Origin: Paraburkholderia podalyriae
GTDB taxonomy: Bacteria; Pseudomonadota; Gammaproteobacteria; Burkholderiales; Burkholderiaceae
Reading direction: 5' to 3'
Assembly (NCBI RefSeq): GCF_014397785.1
Contig: NZ_VZQQ01000011.1
Location: forward strand, 124,001-188,000
DNA: 64,000 nt
Shown in pieces: positions 33,864 to 42,728 of the stretch. Made by a program: the position numbers and the translations under genes. The notes under the pieces are model-generated. The model was not told the origin of the DNA. It saw only the letters and a program-made list of their open reading frames with translations, and did no database searches. Numbering within the stretch: the stretch's first letter is position 1; every line of letters starts with the position of its first letter.

Positions 33864-35316
33864 AGGCGCGGCGCGCGACGCCGTCGAGATAACGGCTCAG
33901 AAACGCTGGTAATTCTGGATCGCCGCAATTGGCGATATTGAAGCGCATCCACGTGCTTGGCGACTGCTGCGGCGAAAACAGGCCGCCCGGCGTCAGCAGA
34001 TAGCCGGCTTCGTGCGCGGCCGCGGCGAGCGCGCCCGCGTCGACGCCGGTGTCGGCCCACAGGAACATGCCGGCCGTCGGCGTCAGGAACAGCTTCATGC
34101 CGGTCTTCTCGATCATCCGCACGGCCTTCTCGCGCACGCCGTCGAGGCGCGCGCGGATGCGCTCGACGTGCCGCCGGTAGTGGCCCTCGGTCAGGATCTT
34201 GTAGATCACGCGCTCGTTCAACTCGGGGCTCGTCATGCCGACCAGCATCTTCTGATTGCTGAGCACCATCGCGACTTCCGGCGCGCACGCGATGAAACCG
34301 ACGCGCAGATTCGGCGCAAGTGTCTTCGAGAAGCTGCCCAGGTAGATCACGCGCTTCAACTGATCGAGGCTCGCGAGCCGCGTGCCCGGGTAGCCGGGCG
34401 GGCACAGGTCGCCGTAGATGTCGTCCTCGACGACGATGAAGTCGTACGCCTCGGCAAGCCGCAGGATGCGGAACGCCTGCGCGGCGCTCAGCGACGTGCC
34501 GGTCGGGTTCTGCAGCACCGAGTTGATCACCAGCATTTTGGGGCGCCATTGCTGGACCAGCGCTTCGAGCGTGTCGAGATCGGGGCCCTCCGGCGTGTAT
34601 GGCATGCCGACGAGCCGCGCGCCCTGCGACGCGAAGCAGCCAAACATTTGAAACCACGCCGGATCGCCGACGATCACCGCATCGCCCGGCTTCACGTAGA
34701 TGCGCGAAATGAGGTCGATCGCCTGCGTGATGCCGGACACCATCACGATCTGCTCGGGCGACGCACCGATCTCCAACTCTTCGAGCCGCGTCTGCAACTG
34801 TTGGCGCAGCGGAAGGAAACCTTGCGCGGTGCCGATGCCGAGCATCTGCATGCCGCTTTGCCGGCCGAGCGTGCGCAGCGCGTTGGTGATCAGGTCGCCG
34901 TCGAGCCAACGCGCCGGCAGATAGCCGAGCCCCGGGCTGCGCTCGGGCCGCGCGCCCGTGTGCAGCATGTTGCGCAGCAGCCAGACGACGTCGATATTGG
35001 CCGGCGCGGGCAGCGTCTCGGCGCGCGGGCGCAGCTCGGAGACCATCGCCGCGCCGCCCTGGCGTTCGCGCACATAGAAGCCGGAACCACGCCGCGACTC
35101 CAGAAAACCCTGCGCGACGAGCCGCTCGTAGGCCTCGACCACCGTGAAGCGCGACACGCCCTTGTCGAGCGCGAGCTTGCGGATCGACGGCATGCGCATG
35201 CCGGGGCGGAACACGCGCTCCTCGATGCGGCGCCGCGCCCATTGAACCAGCTGTTCGACCAGCGTCAGCGACGCGGTGTCGTGCGGGGCGGGAATCTGGG
35301 CAAGCGGGACGGACAT
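33859..35316 (-). CDS. MocR-type regulator (GntR HTH fused to aminotransferase fold)
   Basis: The 485-residue protein has an N-terminal winged helix of the GntR type (residues ~18-85: RMPSIRKLALDKGVSRFTVV with EAYERLVAQGFLESRRGSGF). The rest is a fold-type I aminotransferase domain with the PLP lysine in SFSKTLAPNLRVGF. MocR proteins sense PLP or amino compounds and regulate an adjacent, often divergent gene. Here that is the glyoxalase-like gene and, beyond it, a related aminotransferase. The start at 35316 has GGAG 7 bases upstream. A repeat-rich divergent region (35330-35367) is a candidate operator. Confidence 0.9.
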   Translation of the reverse strand: MSVPLAQIPAPHDTASLTLVEQLVQWARRRIEERVFRPGMRMPSIRKLALDKGVSRFTVVEAYERLVAQGFLESRRGSGFYVRERQGGAAMVSELRPRAETLPAPANIDVVWLLRNMLHTGARPERSPGLGYLPARWLDGDLITNALRTLGRQSGMQMLGIGTAQGFLPLRQQLQTRLEELEIGASPEQIVMVSGITQAIDLISRIYVKPGDAVIVGDPAWFQMFGCFASQGARLVGMPYTPEGPDLDTLEALVQQWRPKMLVINSVLQNPTGTSLSAAQAFRILRLAEAYDFIVVEDDIYGDLCPPGYPGTRLASLDQLKRVIYLGSFSKTLAPNLRVGFIACAPEVAMVLSNQKMLVGMTSPELNERVIYKILTEGHYRRHVERIRARLDGVREKAVRMIEKTGMKLFLTPTAGMFLWADTGVDAGALAAAAHEAGYLLTPGGLFSPQQSPSTWMRFNIANCGDPELPAFLSRYLDGVARRAS

Positions 35317-35329
35317 GACGGGCTCCAAC

Positions 35330-35367
35330 TGTACCGAACAGTATCGCGCCGATTGTACCGTTACTGT
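35330..35367. promoter_or_regulatory. Repeat cluster, candidate MocR operator
   Basis: TGTACCG occurs at 35330-35336 and again at 35354-35360, a 24-bp direct repeat. Interleaved with it is the inverted pair ACAGTA (35338-35343) and TACTGT (35362-35367). It starts 13 bp upstream of the mocR ATG. MocR regulators typically bind such paired half-sites. Confidence 0.5.
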
Positions 35368-35541
35368 GCAGGTCACGGCCGTTACATTTGAATCCCGCGA
35401 CGGTGGTGACGCCATGCAAAACCATCCGCCTGGCGCGCCGATCGATCCGGCAACGGTTATGCTTACGGCCCCGGCAGCGCAGCCGTTACGCGTGGCGCGC
35501 AGCTAGCCTTTGCGCAGAACAGCGTTTTCCGTCGATCCGCC

Positions 35542-36243
35542 ATGACAGCCCTGACAGCTCAATCGCTCAGTCTCGATCATCTCGTCGTCTCCGCGCGCAC
35601 GCTGGACGAGGGTGTCCAGTACGTCGCCGATACGCTCGGCGTCGCACCGGCCGGCGGCGGCGCGCATCCGTTGATGCGCACCCATAATCGCCTGCTCGGC
35701 CTGTGGGCCGGCGTCTACCTGGAAGTGATCGCGATCGATCCGCGAGCCGCGGCCGACGCGGCCGACGGCGCCACGCCGCGCCCGCGCCTGTTCGCGCTCG
35801 ACAACCCGGCGACGCACGCGCGACTCGAAGGCGGGCCGTATCTGTCGCATTGGGTCGCGCGCGTCGAGCGGCCGAAGCACCTCGCGACGTGGCAGGCGCA
35901 GTACCCGCAGCGCATCGCGCCGGTCGTACCGATGACGCGCGGCGATTTCACGTGGGGCCTGACGGTGCCCGACGACGGGTCGTTCCCCGCCTGGCAAGGC
36001 GCCGGCGACGGCGTGCTGCCATCGCTGATCCAGTGGGACTCGACGCGTCATCCGTCGCAGCTGCTCGCGCCGACGAACCTCGCGCTGAAGGCATTGAAAG
36101 CCGTGCATCCACGGCCGGAGTTGATCGGCGAACAACTGCGCTGGCTCGGCGCCGCGCACCTGCTCGACGTCCAGCCGACCGACGGCGCCGCGGCGCTCGT
36201 CGCGGAATTTGAAACACCCGAGGGTCCGCGAACTCTCGGATAA
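35542..36243 (+). CDS. Glyoxalase-like (VOC) domain protein
   Basis: The 233-residue protein begins with the VOC strand LDHLVVSARTLDEGVQYVAD, contains ADTLGVAPAGGGAHPLMRTH and YLEVIAID, and continues with a second-half domain (Glyoxalase_3-like). It is likely cytosolic; the substrate is unknown. It is divergent from the mocR gene and 116 bp upstream of an aminotransferase gene, so it may take part in an amino-acid-related pathway under MocR control. Confidence 0.8.
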   Translation: MTALTAQSLSLDHLVVSARTLDEGVQYVADTLGVAPAGGGAHPLMRTHNRLLGLWAGVYLEVIAIDPRAAADAADGATPRPRLFALDNPATHARLEGGPYLSHWVARVERPKHLATWQAQYPQRIAPVVPMTRGDFTWGLTVPDDGSFPAWQGAGDGVLPSLIQWDSTRHPSQLLAPTNLALKALKAVHPRPELIGEQLRWLGAAHLLDVQPTDGAAALVAEFETPEGPRTLG

Positions 36244-36289
36244 GCAGCGCGTGGTTCGGCAGACCGGTGGCACCCTGCTGGCCTGCCTG

Positions 36290-36304
36290 CGGCAACGGTT
36301 GCCG
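36290..36304. promoter_or_regulatory. 15-bp palindrome upstream of aminotransferase
   Basis: CGGCAAC-G-GTTGCCG has perfect 7-bp arms and lies 55 bp before the aminotransferase ATG, with GATAAT at 36313-36318. It is a candidate operator or short hairpin. Confidence 0.35.
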
Positions 36305-36359
36305 AGTCACGCGATAATCGAAGTTTTGACCGGTTCCAGAAATACCAGTAGAGGAGATC

Positions 36360-37556
36360 ATGGACCAAAGCGATCTGAAAGCCCCGATGTGGCAATTGTC
36401 CGAACGCGCACGCAAGCTCACGAGCTCCGCGATCCGCGAGATCCTCAAGGTCACGGAACGGCCCGAAGTCATCTCCTTCGCCGGCGGCCTGCCCTCGCCG
36501 GCCACCTTCCCGGCCGAGCGCATGCGCGAGGCGTCCGACCGCATCCTGCGCGACACGCCCGCCGCGGCGCTGCAGTACAGCGCGACCGAAGGCTATCTGC
36601 CGCTGCGCGAATGGGTCGCGCAACGCCACTCGCTCAACGGCGCGCAGATCCGTGCGTCGCAGGTGCTGATTACTACCGGTTCGCAACAGGCGCTCGACCT
36701 GCTCGGCAAGGTGCTCGTCTGCGTGGATAGCCCGGTGCTGGTCGAAACGCCGACCTACCTCGGCGCGCTGCAATCGTTTTCGATGTACGAGCCGCACTAC
36801 GTGCAGGTGCCGACGGACGAGCAGGGCCTGATCCCGGAAAGTCTGCAGCCGGAACTGACCCAAGGCGCGCGTCTGCTGTACTCGCAGCCGAATTTCCAGA
36901 ATCCGACGGGCCGCCGTCTGCCGGTCGAACGCCGCCGCGCACTCGCCGAGTTCGCGAAGACCGCGCCGTTCCCGGTGATCGAAGACGACCCCTACGGCGC
37001 GCTCGACTACGCGGGCGAACCGCTGCCGACGATGCTGTCGATGGCGCTCGATCACATCGTCTATCTCGGCTCGTTCTCGAAGGTGCTTGCGCCGGGTCTG
37101 CGCGTCGGCTTCATCATCGCGCCCGAAGAGCTGATCTTCAAACTCGTGCAGGCCAAACAGGCCACCGACCTGCACACGCCGAGCTTCACGCAGCGCATCG
37201 TGCACGAAGTGGTCAAGGACGGTTTCCTCGACACGCACGTGCCGACGATCCGCGAGCTGTATCGCGACCAGTGCGACGCGATGCTCGCCGCGCTCGAACG
37301 CTATATGCCCGAAGGCGTCAGCTGGAACCGCCCGGAAGGCGGCATGTTCATCTGGGTCAATCTGCCGGCGGCGATCGACACCATGAAGCTGCTCGAGGAA
37401 GCGGTCGCGCAAAACGTCGCGTTCGTACCGGGCGCTCCGTTCTTCGCGAGCGACGCGCAGCACAACACGCTGCGTCTGTCGTTCGTCACGGTGCCACCGG
37501 CTAAAATCGACGAAGGCGTGGCGCGTCTGGCCGCAATCGTGCGCGCAAAAATCTGA
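36360..37556 (+). CDS. PLP-dependent aminotransferase (LysN/2-aminoadipate type)
   Basis: The 398-residue class I aminotransferase begins MDQSDLKAPMWQLSERARKL and has ISFAGGLPSPATFP, QPNFQNPTGRRLP, IEDDPYGALDY and the PLP lysine motif LGSFSKVLAPGLRVGF. These features mark the LysN/aromatic-aminotransferase-like group, which shares its fold with MocR regulators. It probably uses 2-oxoglutarate with 2-aminoadipate or a similar amino acid; the substrate is not certain. GAGGAGATC precedes the ATG. ridA follows, which fits disposal of reactive enamine/imine intermediates made by PLP enzymes. Confidence 0.9.
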   Translation: MDQSDLKAPMWQLSERARKLTSSAIREILKVTERPEVISFAGGLPSPATFPAERMREASDRILRDTPAAALQYSATEGYLPLREWVAQRHSLNGAQIRASQVLITTGSQQALDLLGKVLVCVDSPVLVETPTYLGALQSFSMYEPHYVQVPTDEQGLIPESLQPELTQGARLLYSQPNFQNPTGRRLPVERRRALAEFAKTAPFPVIEDDPYGALDYAGEPLPTMLSMALDHIVYLGSFSKVLAPGLRVGFIIAPEELIFKLVQAKQATDLHTPSFTQRIVHEVVKDGFLDTHVPTIRELYRDQCDAMLAALERYMPEGVSWNRPEGGMFIWVNLPAAIDTMKLLEEAVAQNVAFVPGAPFFASDAQHNTLRLSFVTVPPAKIDEGVARLAAIVRAKI

Positions 37557-37659
37557 ACGGCGCTAGCCGCACTGCCATCGGGGCGAAGTTACCACGCGCG
37601 TTGCGTGCGGATTTCGCCCCGCCCGCATTCATCCAATCTCACCGAAACGAGGACAAGAC

Positions 37660-38124
37660 ATGGCTCAATCGAATGTGTACGACAAGCTCAAGGAACTCGG
37701 CATCGAACTGCCGGCGGCGGGTGCGCCGGCAGCGGCCTACGTGATGAGCGCGCAAAGCGGCAACACGGTGTACCTGTCGGGCCACATCGCGAAGAAGGAC
37801 GGCAAGGTGTGGGTCGGCAAGCTCGGCGCGACGCTCGGCACCGACGAAGGCAAGGCCGCGGCGCGCTCGATCGCGATCGACCTGCTCGCCACCTTGCATG
37901 CGCACGTCGGCGACCTGAACCGCGTGACGCGCATCGTCAAGCTGATGAGCCTCGTCAACTCGTCGCTCGATTTCACCGAGCAGCATCTGGTCACGAACGG
38001 CGCGTCCGAACTGATCGCCGACGTATTCGGCGAGCGCGGCAAGCACGCGCGCTCGGCGTTCGGCGTCGCACAGATCCCGCTCGGCGCTTGCGTCGAGATC
38101 GAGCTGATCGCCGAGGTCCAATAG
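37660..38124 (+). CDS. RidA/YjgF family protein
   Basis: The 154-residue protein has the Rid fold. It shows VMSAQSGNTVYLSGHIAKKD, IDLLATLHAHVGDLNRVTRI, and the C-terminal ARSAFGVAQIPLGACVEIEL with the conserved Arg/Glu pair. Rid proteins hydrolyse 2-aminoacrylate and related imines released by PLP enzymes. It is longer than E. coli RidA, being of the YjgF-like subgroup with an N-terminal extension. It lies 103 bp after the aminotransferase gene, a sensible partner. A terminator follows. Confidence 0.9.
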   Translation: MAQSNVYDKLKELGIELPAAGAPAAAYVMSAQSGNTVYLSGHIAKKDGKVWVGKLGATLGTDEGKAAARSIAIDLLATLHAHVGDLNRVTRIVKLMSLVNSSLDFTEQHLVTNGASELIADVFGERGKHARSAFGVAQIPLGACVEIELIAEVQ

Positions 38125-38195
38125 CGTCGACGCAATGTGACGACGCATGCGGTGTCGCGTCGGATTCGTACATGATTCACGCCGCATTGCGATTC

Positions 38196-38240
38196 AAACG
38201 CGCCGTCGGGTGTCACGCACCGGCGGCGCGTTTCTGTTTT
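38196..38240 (+). terminator. Intrinsic terminator after ridA
   Basis: AAACGCGCCG (38196-38205) pairs with CGGCGCGTTT (38224-38233), with a small inner GGTG/CACC hairpin, followed by CTGTTTT. Confidence 0.8.
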
Positions 38241-38319
38241 ATGGCGACGGTGGATCGCCGGCGCGCAGGCAGATAGAATCCGCGAATTCCCTTAACGTCC
38301 ATTGCGCCGGGGCCTGTCG

Positions 38320-39219
38320 ATGTCCGCTCACACCGTTCGTTTCAAACAGGTCGACGTGTTTACGTCGACACCGTTCAAGGGCAATCCGCTTGCCGTCGTG
38401 TTCGATGCCGACACGCTCGATACCGCGCAAATGCAGGCCATCGCGCGCTGGACCAATCTGTCGGAAACCACGTTTCTGCTGAAGCCCACCGATGCGGCCG
38501 CCGACTATCGCGTGCGCATCTTCACGCCGGGCGGCGAGTTGCCATTCGCGGGTCATCCGACGCTGGGCACCGCACATGCTTTGCGTGAAAGCGGCTACCA
38601 GCCGAAGCAGGCCGGCAAGCTGATCCAGCAATGCGGCGTGGGTCTCGTCGAACTCGAAGCGCTCGACGGCGCCGACAGCATGCACGGCGCATGGGCGTTC
38701 GCCGCGCCGCCCGCGCGCGTGACACCACTCGCCGAGCATCGTTACGCAGCGCTGTCTACGGCTTTACGTAGTCAGGCGATCGACTTCAGCGCGCCGCCGT
38801 GCGCGGTCGACAACGGCGCACCGTGGCTCGTCGTGCGCGTCGATTCGGCGCGCGCCTGCCTCGCGCTCGACCCTGATACGGCGGCGCTCGCTGAGCTCGT
38901 GCATGCGGTCGACACACATGGTGTTGCGGTGTACGGGCCGCACGACGCCGACGGCCCCGCAACGTTCGAAGTCCGTTGCCTGATGGCGGGCGGCGGCTTC
39001 GGCATCGGCGAAGACCCGGTGACGGGTAGCGCCAATGCCGCACTCGCGGGTCTGCTGAACCTGCAACAACGTCGTCCCGGCGCGCGCTACACGGCGCGTC
39101 AGGGCACCGCGCTCGGCCGCGCGGGCGACGTGTCGGTCCACTACGACGATGCGCGCGGCAAGATCTGGATCGGCGGGCCTTCGGTGACCATCGTCGACGG
39201 CACGTGCCGGCTCGCGTAA
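38320..39219 (+). CDS. PhzF family phenazine-biosynthesis-like isomerase
   Basis: The 299-residue protein begins RFKQVDVFTSTPFKGNPLAV, has ARWTNLSETTFLL with the catalytic glutamate, RIFTPGGELPFAGHPTLGTA, and FGIGEDPVTGSANAALAG in the second half. It has the PhzF/diaminopimelate-epimerase double barrel. In phenazine producers PhzF isomerises trans-2,3-dihydro-3-hydroxyanthranilate, but most PhzF homologues, like this one with no phz genes nearby, have unknown substrates. The start at ATG 38320 has only a weak ribosome site. Confidence 0.89.
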   Translation: MSAHTVRFKQVDVFTSTPFKGNPLAVVFDADTLDTAQMQAIARWTNLSETTFLLKPTDAAADYRVRIFTPGGELPFAGHPTLGTAHALRESGYQPKQAGKLIQQCGVGLVELEALDGADSMHGAWAFAAPPARVTPLAEHRYAALSTALRSQAIDFSAPPCAVDNGAPWLVVRVDSARACLALDPDTAALAELVHAVDTHGVAVYGPHDADGPATFEVRCLMAGGGFGIGEDPVTGSANAALAGLLNLQQRRPGARYTARQGTALGRAGDVSVHYDDARGKIWIGGPSVTIVDGTCRLA

Positions 39220-39658
39220 GCGAATTGCGGCTTCGCGCACACGCCACGAGACGCCGCAAGTCGCCACTCCACACCACAAAAAGGCTCAGCGCGATGACGT
39301 CGCCATACCTGGTTCTCCGAATTCATCGCGGCCGGGTGTCGATGAAGTCTTCGACACACCACCGATCGATCGCGTCATAAGACCGGCGATGCAGCGCACA
39401 TGAACAGCCGGACAGAGGCGCCGCCGCGCCAGCGTATACCCCATGCCCGGACGCTTCCTTAATCCAGTGCCATTCAGTAATATCGAGACGTATATAGCGA
39501 ACCCTGTCCGATGACCTGTGGACGGTCCGGCGCGGCGCCACGCTCTCCCCCCTGCGCAGCAGCTTTGGCACCTTGGTCTCCATGCAGCCATCCATCTATT
39601 TCGCGCAGTCGATGCCCGTGCGTTTGCAAGCGGCCCGCACCCAGCCAAGGCCCGCACG
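39220..39658. other. Intergenic region (439 bp)
   Basis: This lies between phzF and the GGDEF-EAL gene and is less GC-biased than the genes. Minus-strand frames of 90 and 123 codons cross it, but they lack a ribosome site and recognisable motifs, so I do not call them genes. It probably holds the promoter of the GGDEF-EAL gene. No hairpin or repeat is evident. Confidence 0.5.
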
Positions 39659-42022
39659 ATGACTCAGTCCCGCTTCTCCGAGCCGCGCGACACCAGGCCG
39701 CGACGCGATCCAATGGTCACGCGCCGGCGCGCGTTGCTCGTCATTCCCGCGCTCGGGGTACTCGTACTGATCCTGCTGTGGACCGTGATCTTCGCGCGGC
39801 TGTCGGTAGAACGGGATGCGACGTACCGCGAAGCGATGGCGTCTTCCGCCATACTTTCCGCGGCGCTCGAGCAGCACACCATCAAGGCGATACACCAGGT
39901 CGATCAGATCACGCGATTCGTCAAGTACGAGTTCGAAAAGACGCCCAATCATTTCGATCTCGCGAGCACGGTCGAAAAAGGCGTCGTGCAAAGCGAAACG
40001 CTCGTGCAGGTGTCGATAATCGACGAGCACGGCAGACTGCTCGCCACTACGGCCGAACTGAATCCCGTTCACATTGACCTGTCCGACCGCGAGCACTTCA
40101 AGGTCCACGAGCACGAGAACGACGACCAGCTGTACATCAGCAAGCCGGTGCTCGGCCGCGTGTCGGGTCACTGGACGCTGCAGATGACGCGGCGCCTCAA
40201 TCATCCGGACGGCTCTTTCGCGGGCGTCATCGTGGTATCCGAAGATCCAGGCTACTTCACGTCGGACTTCTACAACAACGCGGCGATCGGCCGCGAAGGC
40301 GTGATCGCTGTGATCTCGGACCGCGGCACCGTGCTCGCGCGCCGCACCGGCAACACCAGCAAGGCGAGCAGCACGTTCACCGCGAGCGGCACGTATCCGA
40401 CTTCGGAGCACGTGTCGGGCACTTACGTCGATTCGATCGACAACGTCACACGCATCGTGTCGTACCGGCACATCGACGGCTATCCGCTCGGCGTGCTCGT
40501 CGGTCTTTCGCAGGGCGAAGAATTCGCCGACTACAACCACACGCGCAACGTCTATCTGTTGATGGCGGGCTTCGTCTCGCTCGCGATGCTCAGCTTCTTC
40601 GCGGTCGCCACCGGCCTGATCGGCAAGCTGCTCGGTCGCGAGCGCGAGATGACGCAGCTCGTCGAATACGATCTGTTGACCGGCCTGCGCAATCGCTATG
40701 CGACGTTGCAGGCGCTGCGCCACGACGTCGCGCAGCCGTTCAGTCTCGGCCGCCTCGCGATTCTTTTTATCGACCTCGACAACTTCAAGACCGTCAACGA
40801 CACGCTCGGCCACAACGCCGGCGACATCGTGCTGCAGATGACGGCCTCGCGCCTCGCCACCGCGGTCGGCGAGAACGGCACGCTGAGCCGCATCGGCGGC
40901 GACGAGTTCGTCGTCGTGATCAAGGGCGACGATGTCGAGAAGCGCGCGGTCGTGCTCGCCGAAGCCGCCGCGGAAGCGTTCTCGAAGCCGTTCGAGGTGC
41001 GCGGCAGCTCGTTCGTGCTGCATGCGAGCATCGGCATCGCGCTGTACTCCGTTGCCAACGAAAGCGAGATCGACCTGCTGAAAAAAGCCGACCTCGCGAT
41101 GTACAGCGCGAAGGACGCGGGCAAGAACTGCTATCAGTTCTATTCGCCGGATCTGTCGCATCGCGCCGACCATCTGATGAAGTGGGAGCAGCAGTTGCGC
41201 GTCGCGCTCGTCGAGGGGCAACTGTTCCTCGCCTACCAACCGAAGATCGATCTGGCGCGTCGCTGCATTACCGGCTTCGAAGCGCTCGTGCGCTGGAACC
41301 ATCCGCAACATGGACTGATTGCGGCCAGCGAATTCATCCCCGTGGCCGAGTCGACCGGCCTGGTCGTGCCGATCGGCGACTTCGTGATCGAGACCGCATG
41401 CCGTCAGCTCGCGCAATGGCAGCAGCAGGGCTACGACACGCTGTCGCTCGCGGTGAATATCTCGGCGGTGCAGTTCTGGCGCGGTGACCTGTTCGAAACG
41501 ATCTCACGCGCGATCGAGAAAACCGGCATCTCCGCGCGCCGCCTCGAGCTCGAAATCACCGAAACGACGATGATGGAATTTCCGGAAGTCGTCTCCGAAA
41601 AAATCTTCGCGTTGAAGCGTCTCGGCGTACGCATCGCGCTCGACGATTTCGGCACCGGCTATTCGTCGCTGTCCTATCTGAACCGCTTCGCCGTCGATAC
41701 GCTGAAGGTGGACCGTTCGTTCGTCCAGGCGATCCCGGGCGATCGCAGCGTCTGCGTGATGGTCACCGCGATCGTCAACCTCGCGCGCTCGCTCGGGCTC
41801 ACGGTGGTGGTCGAAGGCACGGAGACCGAAGAGCAGATCGCGTGGCTGGCCGCGCTCGGCAATATCGAGGCACAGGGCTTCCTGTTCTCGCGTCCGGTGC
41901 CGGTGGAGGCGATCCCCGCACTGCTCGATCGCTTCGGGGTATGCGGTATGAACAAGCTCAGCGCCCGCCGCGCCGCGCACGAAGCCGACAGCACAAGCAG
42001 CGTATCGAGCACCAACAATTAA
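39659..42022 (+). CDS. Membrane sensor with PDC/CHASE-like, GGDEF and EAL domains
   Basis: The 787-residue cyclic-di-GMP enzyme has TM1 at about 25-45 (LLVIPALGVLVLILLWTVIF) and a periplasmic PDC-type sensor at about 50-300 (VSIIDEHGRLLATTAELNP). TM2 is near 305-325. An intact GGDEF follows (413-417, RIGGDEFVVV), then an EAL domain with E541-A-L and DDFGTGYSSLSYL. Both active sites look complete, so it may make and/or degrade c-di-GMP, with an extracytoplasmic ligand setting the balance. The start is ATG 39659 with AAGG 9 bases upstream. It stands alone. Confidence 0.93.
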   Translation: MTQSRFSEPRDTRPRRDPMVTRRRALLVIPALGVLVLILLWTVIFARLSVERDATYREAMASSAILSAALEQHTIKAIHQVDQITRFVKYEFEKTPNHFDLASTVEKGVVQSETLVQVSIIDEHGRLLATTAELNPVHIDLSDREHFKVHEHENDDQLYISKPVLGRVSGHWTLQMTRRLNHPDGSFAGVIVVSEDPGYFTSDFYNNAAIGREGVIAVISDRGTVLARRTGNTSKASSTFTASGTYPTSEHVSGTYVDSIDNVTRIVSYRHIDGYPLGVLVGLSQGEEFADYNHTRNVYLLMAGFVSLAMLSFFAVATGLIGKLLGREREMTQLVEYDLLTGLRNRYATLQALRHDVAQPFSLGRLAILFIDLDNFKTVNDTLGHNAGDIVLQMTASRLATAVGENGTLSRIGGDEFVVVIKGDDVEKRAVVLAEAAAEAFSKPFEVRGSSFVLHASIGIALYSVANESEIDLLKKADLAMYSAKDAGKNCYQFYSPDLSHRADHLMKWEQQLRVALVEGQLFLAYQPKIDLARRCITGFEALVRWNHPQHGLIAASEFIPVAESTGLVVPIGDFVIETACRQLAQWQQQGYDTLSLAVNISAVQFWRGDLFETISRAIEKTGISARRLELEITETTMMEFPEVVSEKIFALKRLGVRIALDDFGTGYSSLSYLNRFAVDTLKVDRSFVQAIPGDRSVCVMVTAIVNLARSLGLTVVVEGTETEEQIAWLAALGNIEAQGFLFSRPVPVEAIPALLDRFGVCGMNKLSARRAAHEADSTSSVSSTNN

Positions 42023-42130
42023 AGGGCGGGCGGGCGGTTCGTGGCTCGCGTACGGCGCCGCGACGTGACGTGTCGCGGCTCACGCCACACCACGCCAGCC
42101 GCGCCGCTGGCGATCGGCGATATCGGCAGA

Positions 42131-42589
42131 TCAGAATCCGCGCGACAGCACCGCGACGCCGATCGTCACCACACCCAGCACGAGATTGATCAGCACCAGA
42201 CGGCGGACCGTGCCGACCGCTTGCGCGCCATCGGGCCACTTCTGCGCCTGCACGGCGCGGCGAATGCGCGGATACACCGCGAAGCGGATATGCCCGAAGA
42301 TCAGCATCATCACGATGCCGAGGCCGGCCATCGCATCCAGAGGCCAACTGGCATGACCGCCGCCGAATTGCATCAGCAGAAAGCCGCCGCTGATCAGGAT
42401 CACGAGCACCGACACCCCGACCCAGTTGAAGAAGCGGCCGAACACCGACTCCCATAGCGGCAGGCGCAGTTGCGGCGACAGATCGCCGAGCGCCGGACGC
42501 AGGCAGAAATGCGCGAACACCATACCGCCGACCCACACCGCCACCCCGAGCAGATGCAGAAAAAGCGCGACTTCGATAGCTTTGTTCAT
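42131..42589 (-). CDS. CopD-like small integral membrane protein
   Basis: The 152-residue protein has four membrane helices: IEVALFLHLLGVAVWVGGMV, WVGVSVLVILISGGFLLM, LDAMAGLGIVMMLIFGHIRF and VLINLVLGVVTIGVAVL. The WVGGM(V/H) signature in helix 1 is found in CopD and related heme- or copper-handling proteins. Function is unknown. AGAGGA precedes the ATG at 42589. It converges with the GGDEF-EAL gene and lies 139 bp downstream of parC. Confidence 0.8.
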   Translation of the reverse strand: MNKAIEVALFLHLLGVAVWVGGMVFAHFCLRPALGDLSPQLRLPLWESVFGRFFNWVGVSVLVILISGGFLLMQFGGGHASWPLDAMAGLGIVMMLIFGHIRFAVYPRIRRAVQAQKWPDGAQAVGTVRRLVLINLVLGVVTIGVAVLSRGF

Positions 42590-42728
42590 GTAATTTTCCT
42601 CTCCCGACGACGCCACACCATTTAGGACACTCGATCCCGCTCAGCAGCAACCGAGCGCGTTCGACCATGCGTGATGCGGGCAGTTCCGGATATCGACGTC
42701 GATTGCATCGTATTTTGTCGAGACTCCA

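Noticed and set aside
33725..35425. HtpG reading frame continuing ~570 codons upstream, suggesting a fusion
   Set aside because: The upstream part overlaps the real mocR gene in another frame, and htpG has its own promoter, ribosome site and family N-terminus at 33724.
37579..37621. Terminator after the aminotransferase (CGGGGCGAA/TTCGCCCCG)
   Set aside because: 9-bp stem but a 25-base loop and no T-tract; ridA lies 40 bp on, so it is more likely read through.
38320..39219. Phenazine biosynthesis cluster
   Set aside because: Only a PhzF homologue is present; no phzA-E or G genes. PhzF-like proteins are widespread outside phenazine pathways.
39286..39657. Minus-strand 90-123 codon frames before the GGDEF-EAL gene
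   Set aside because: No ribosome site, two competing frames over the same DNA, no recognisable motif.
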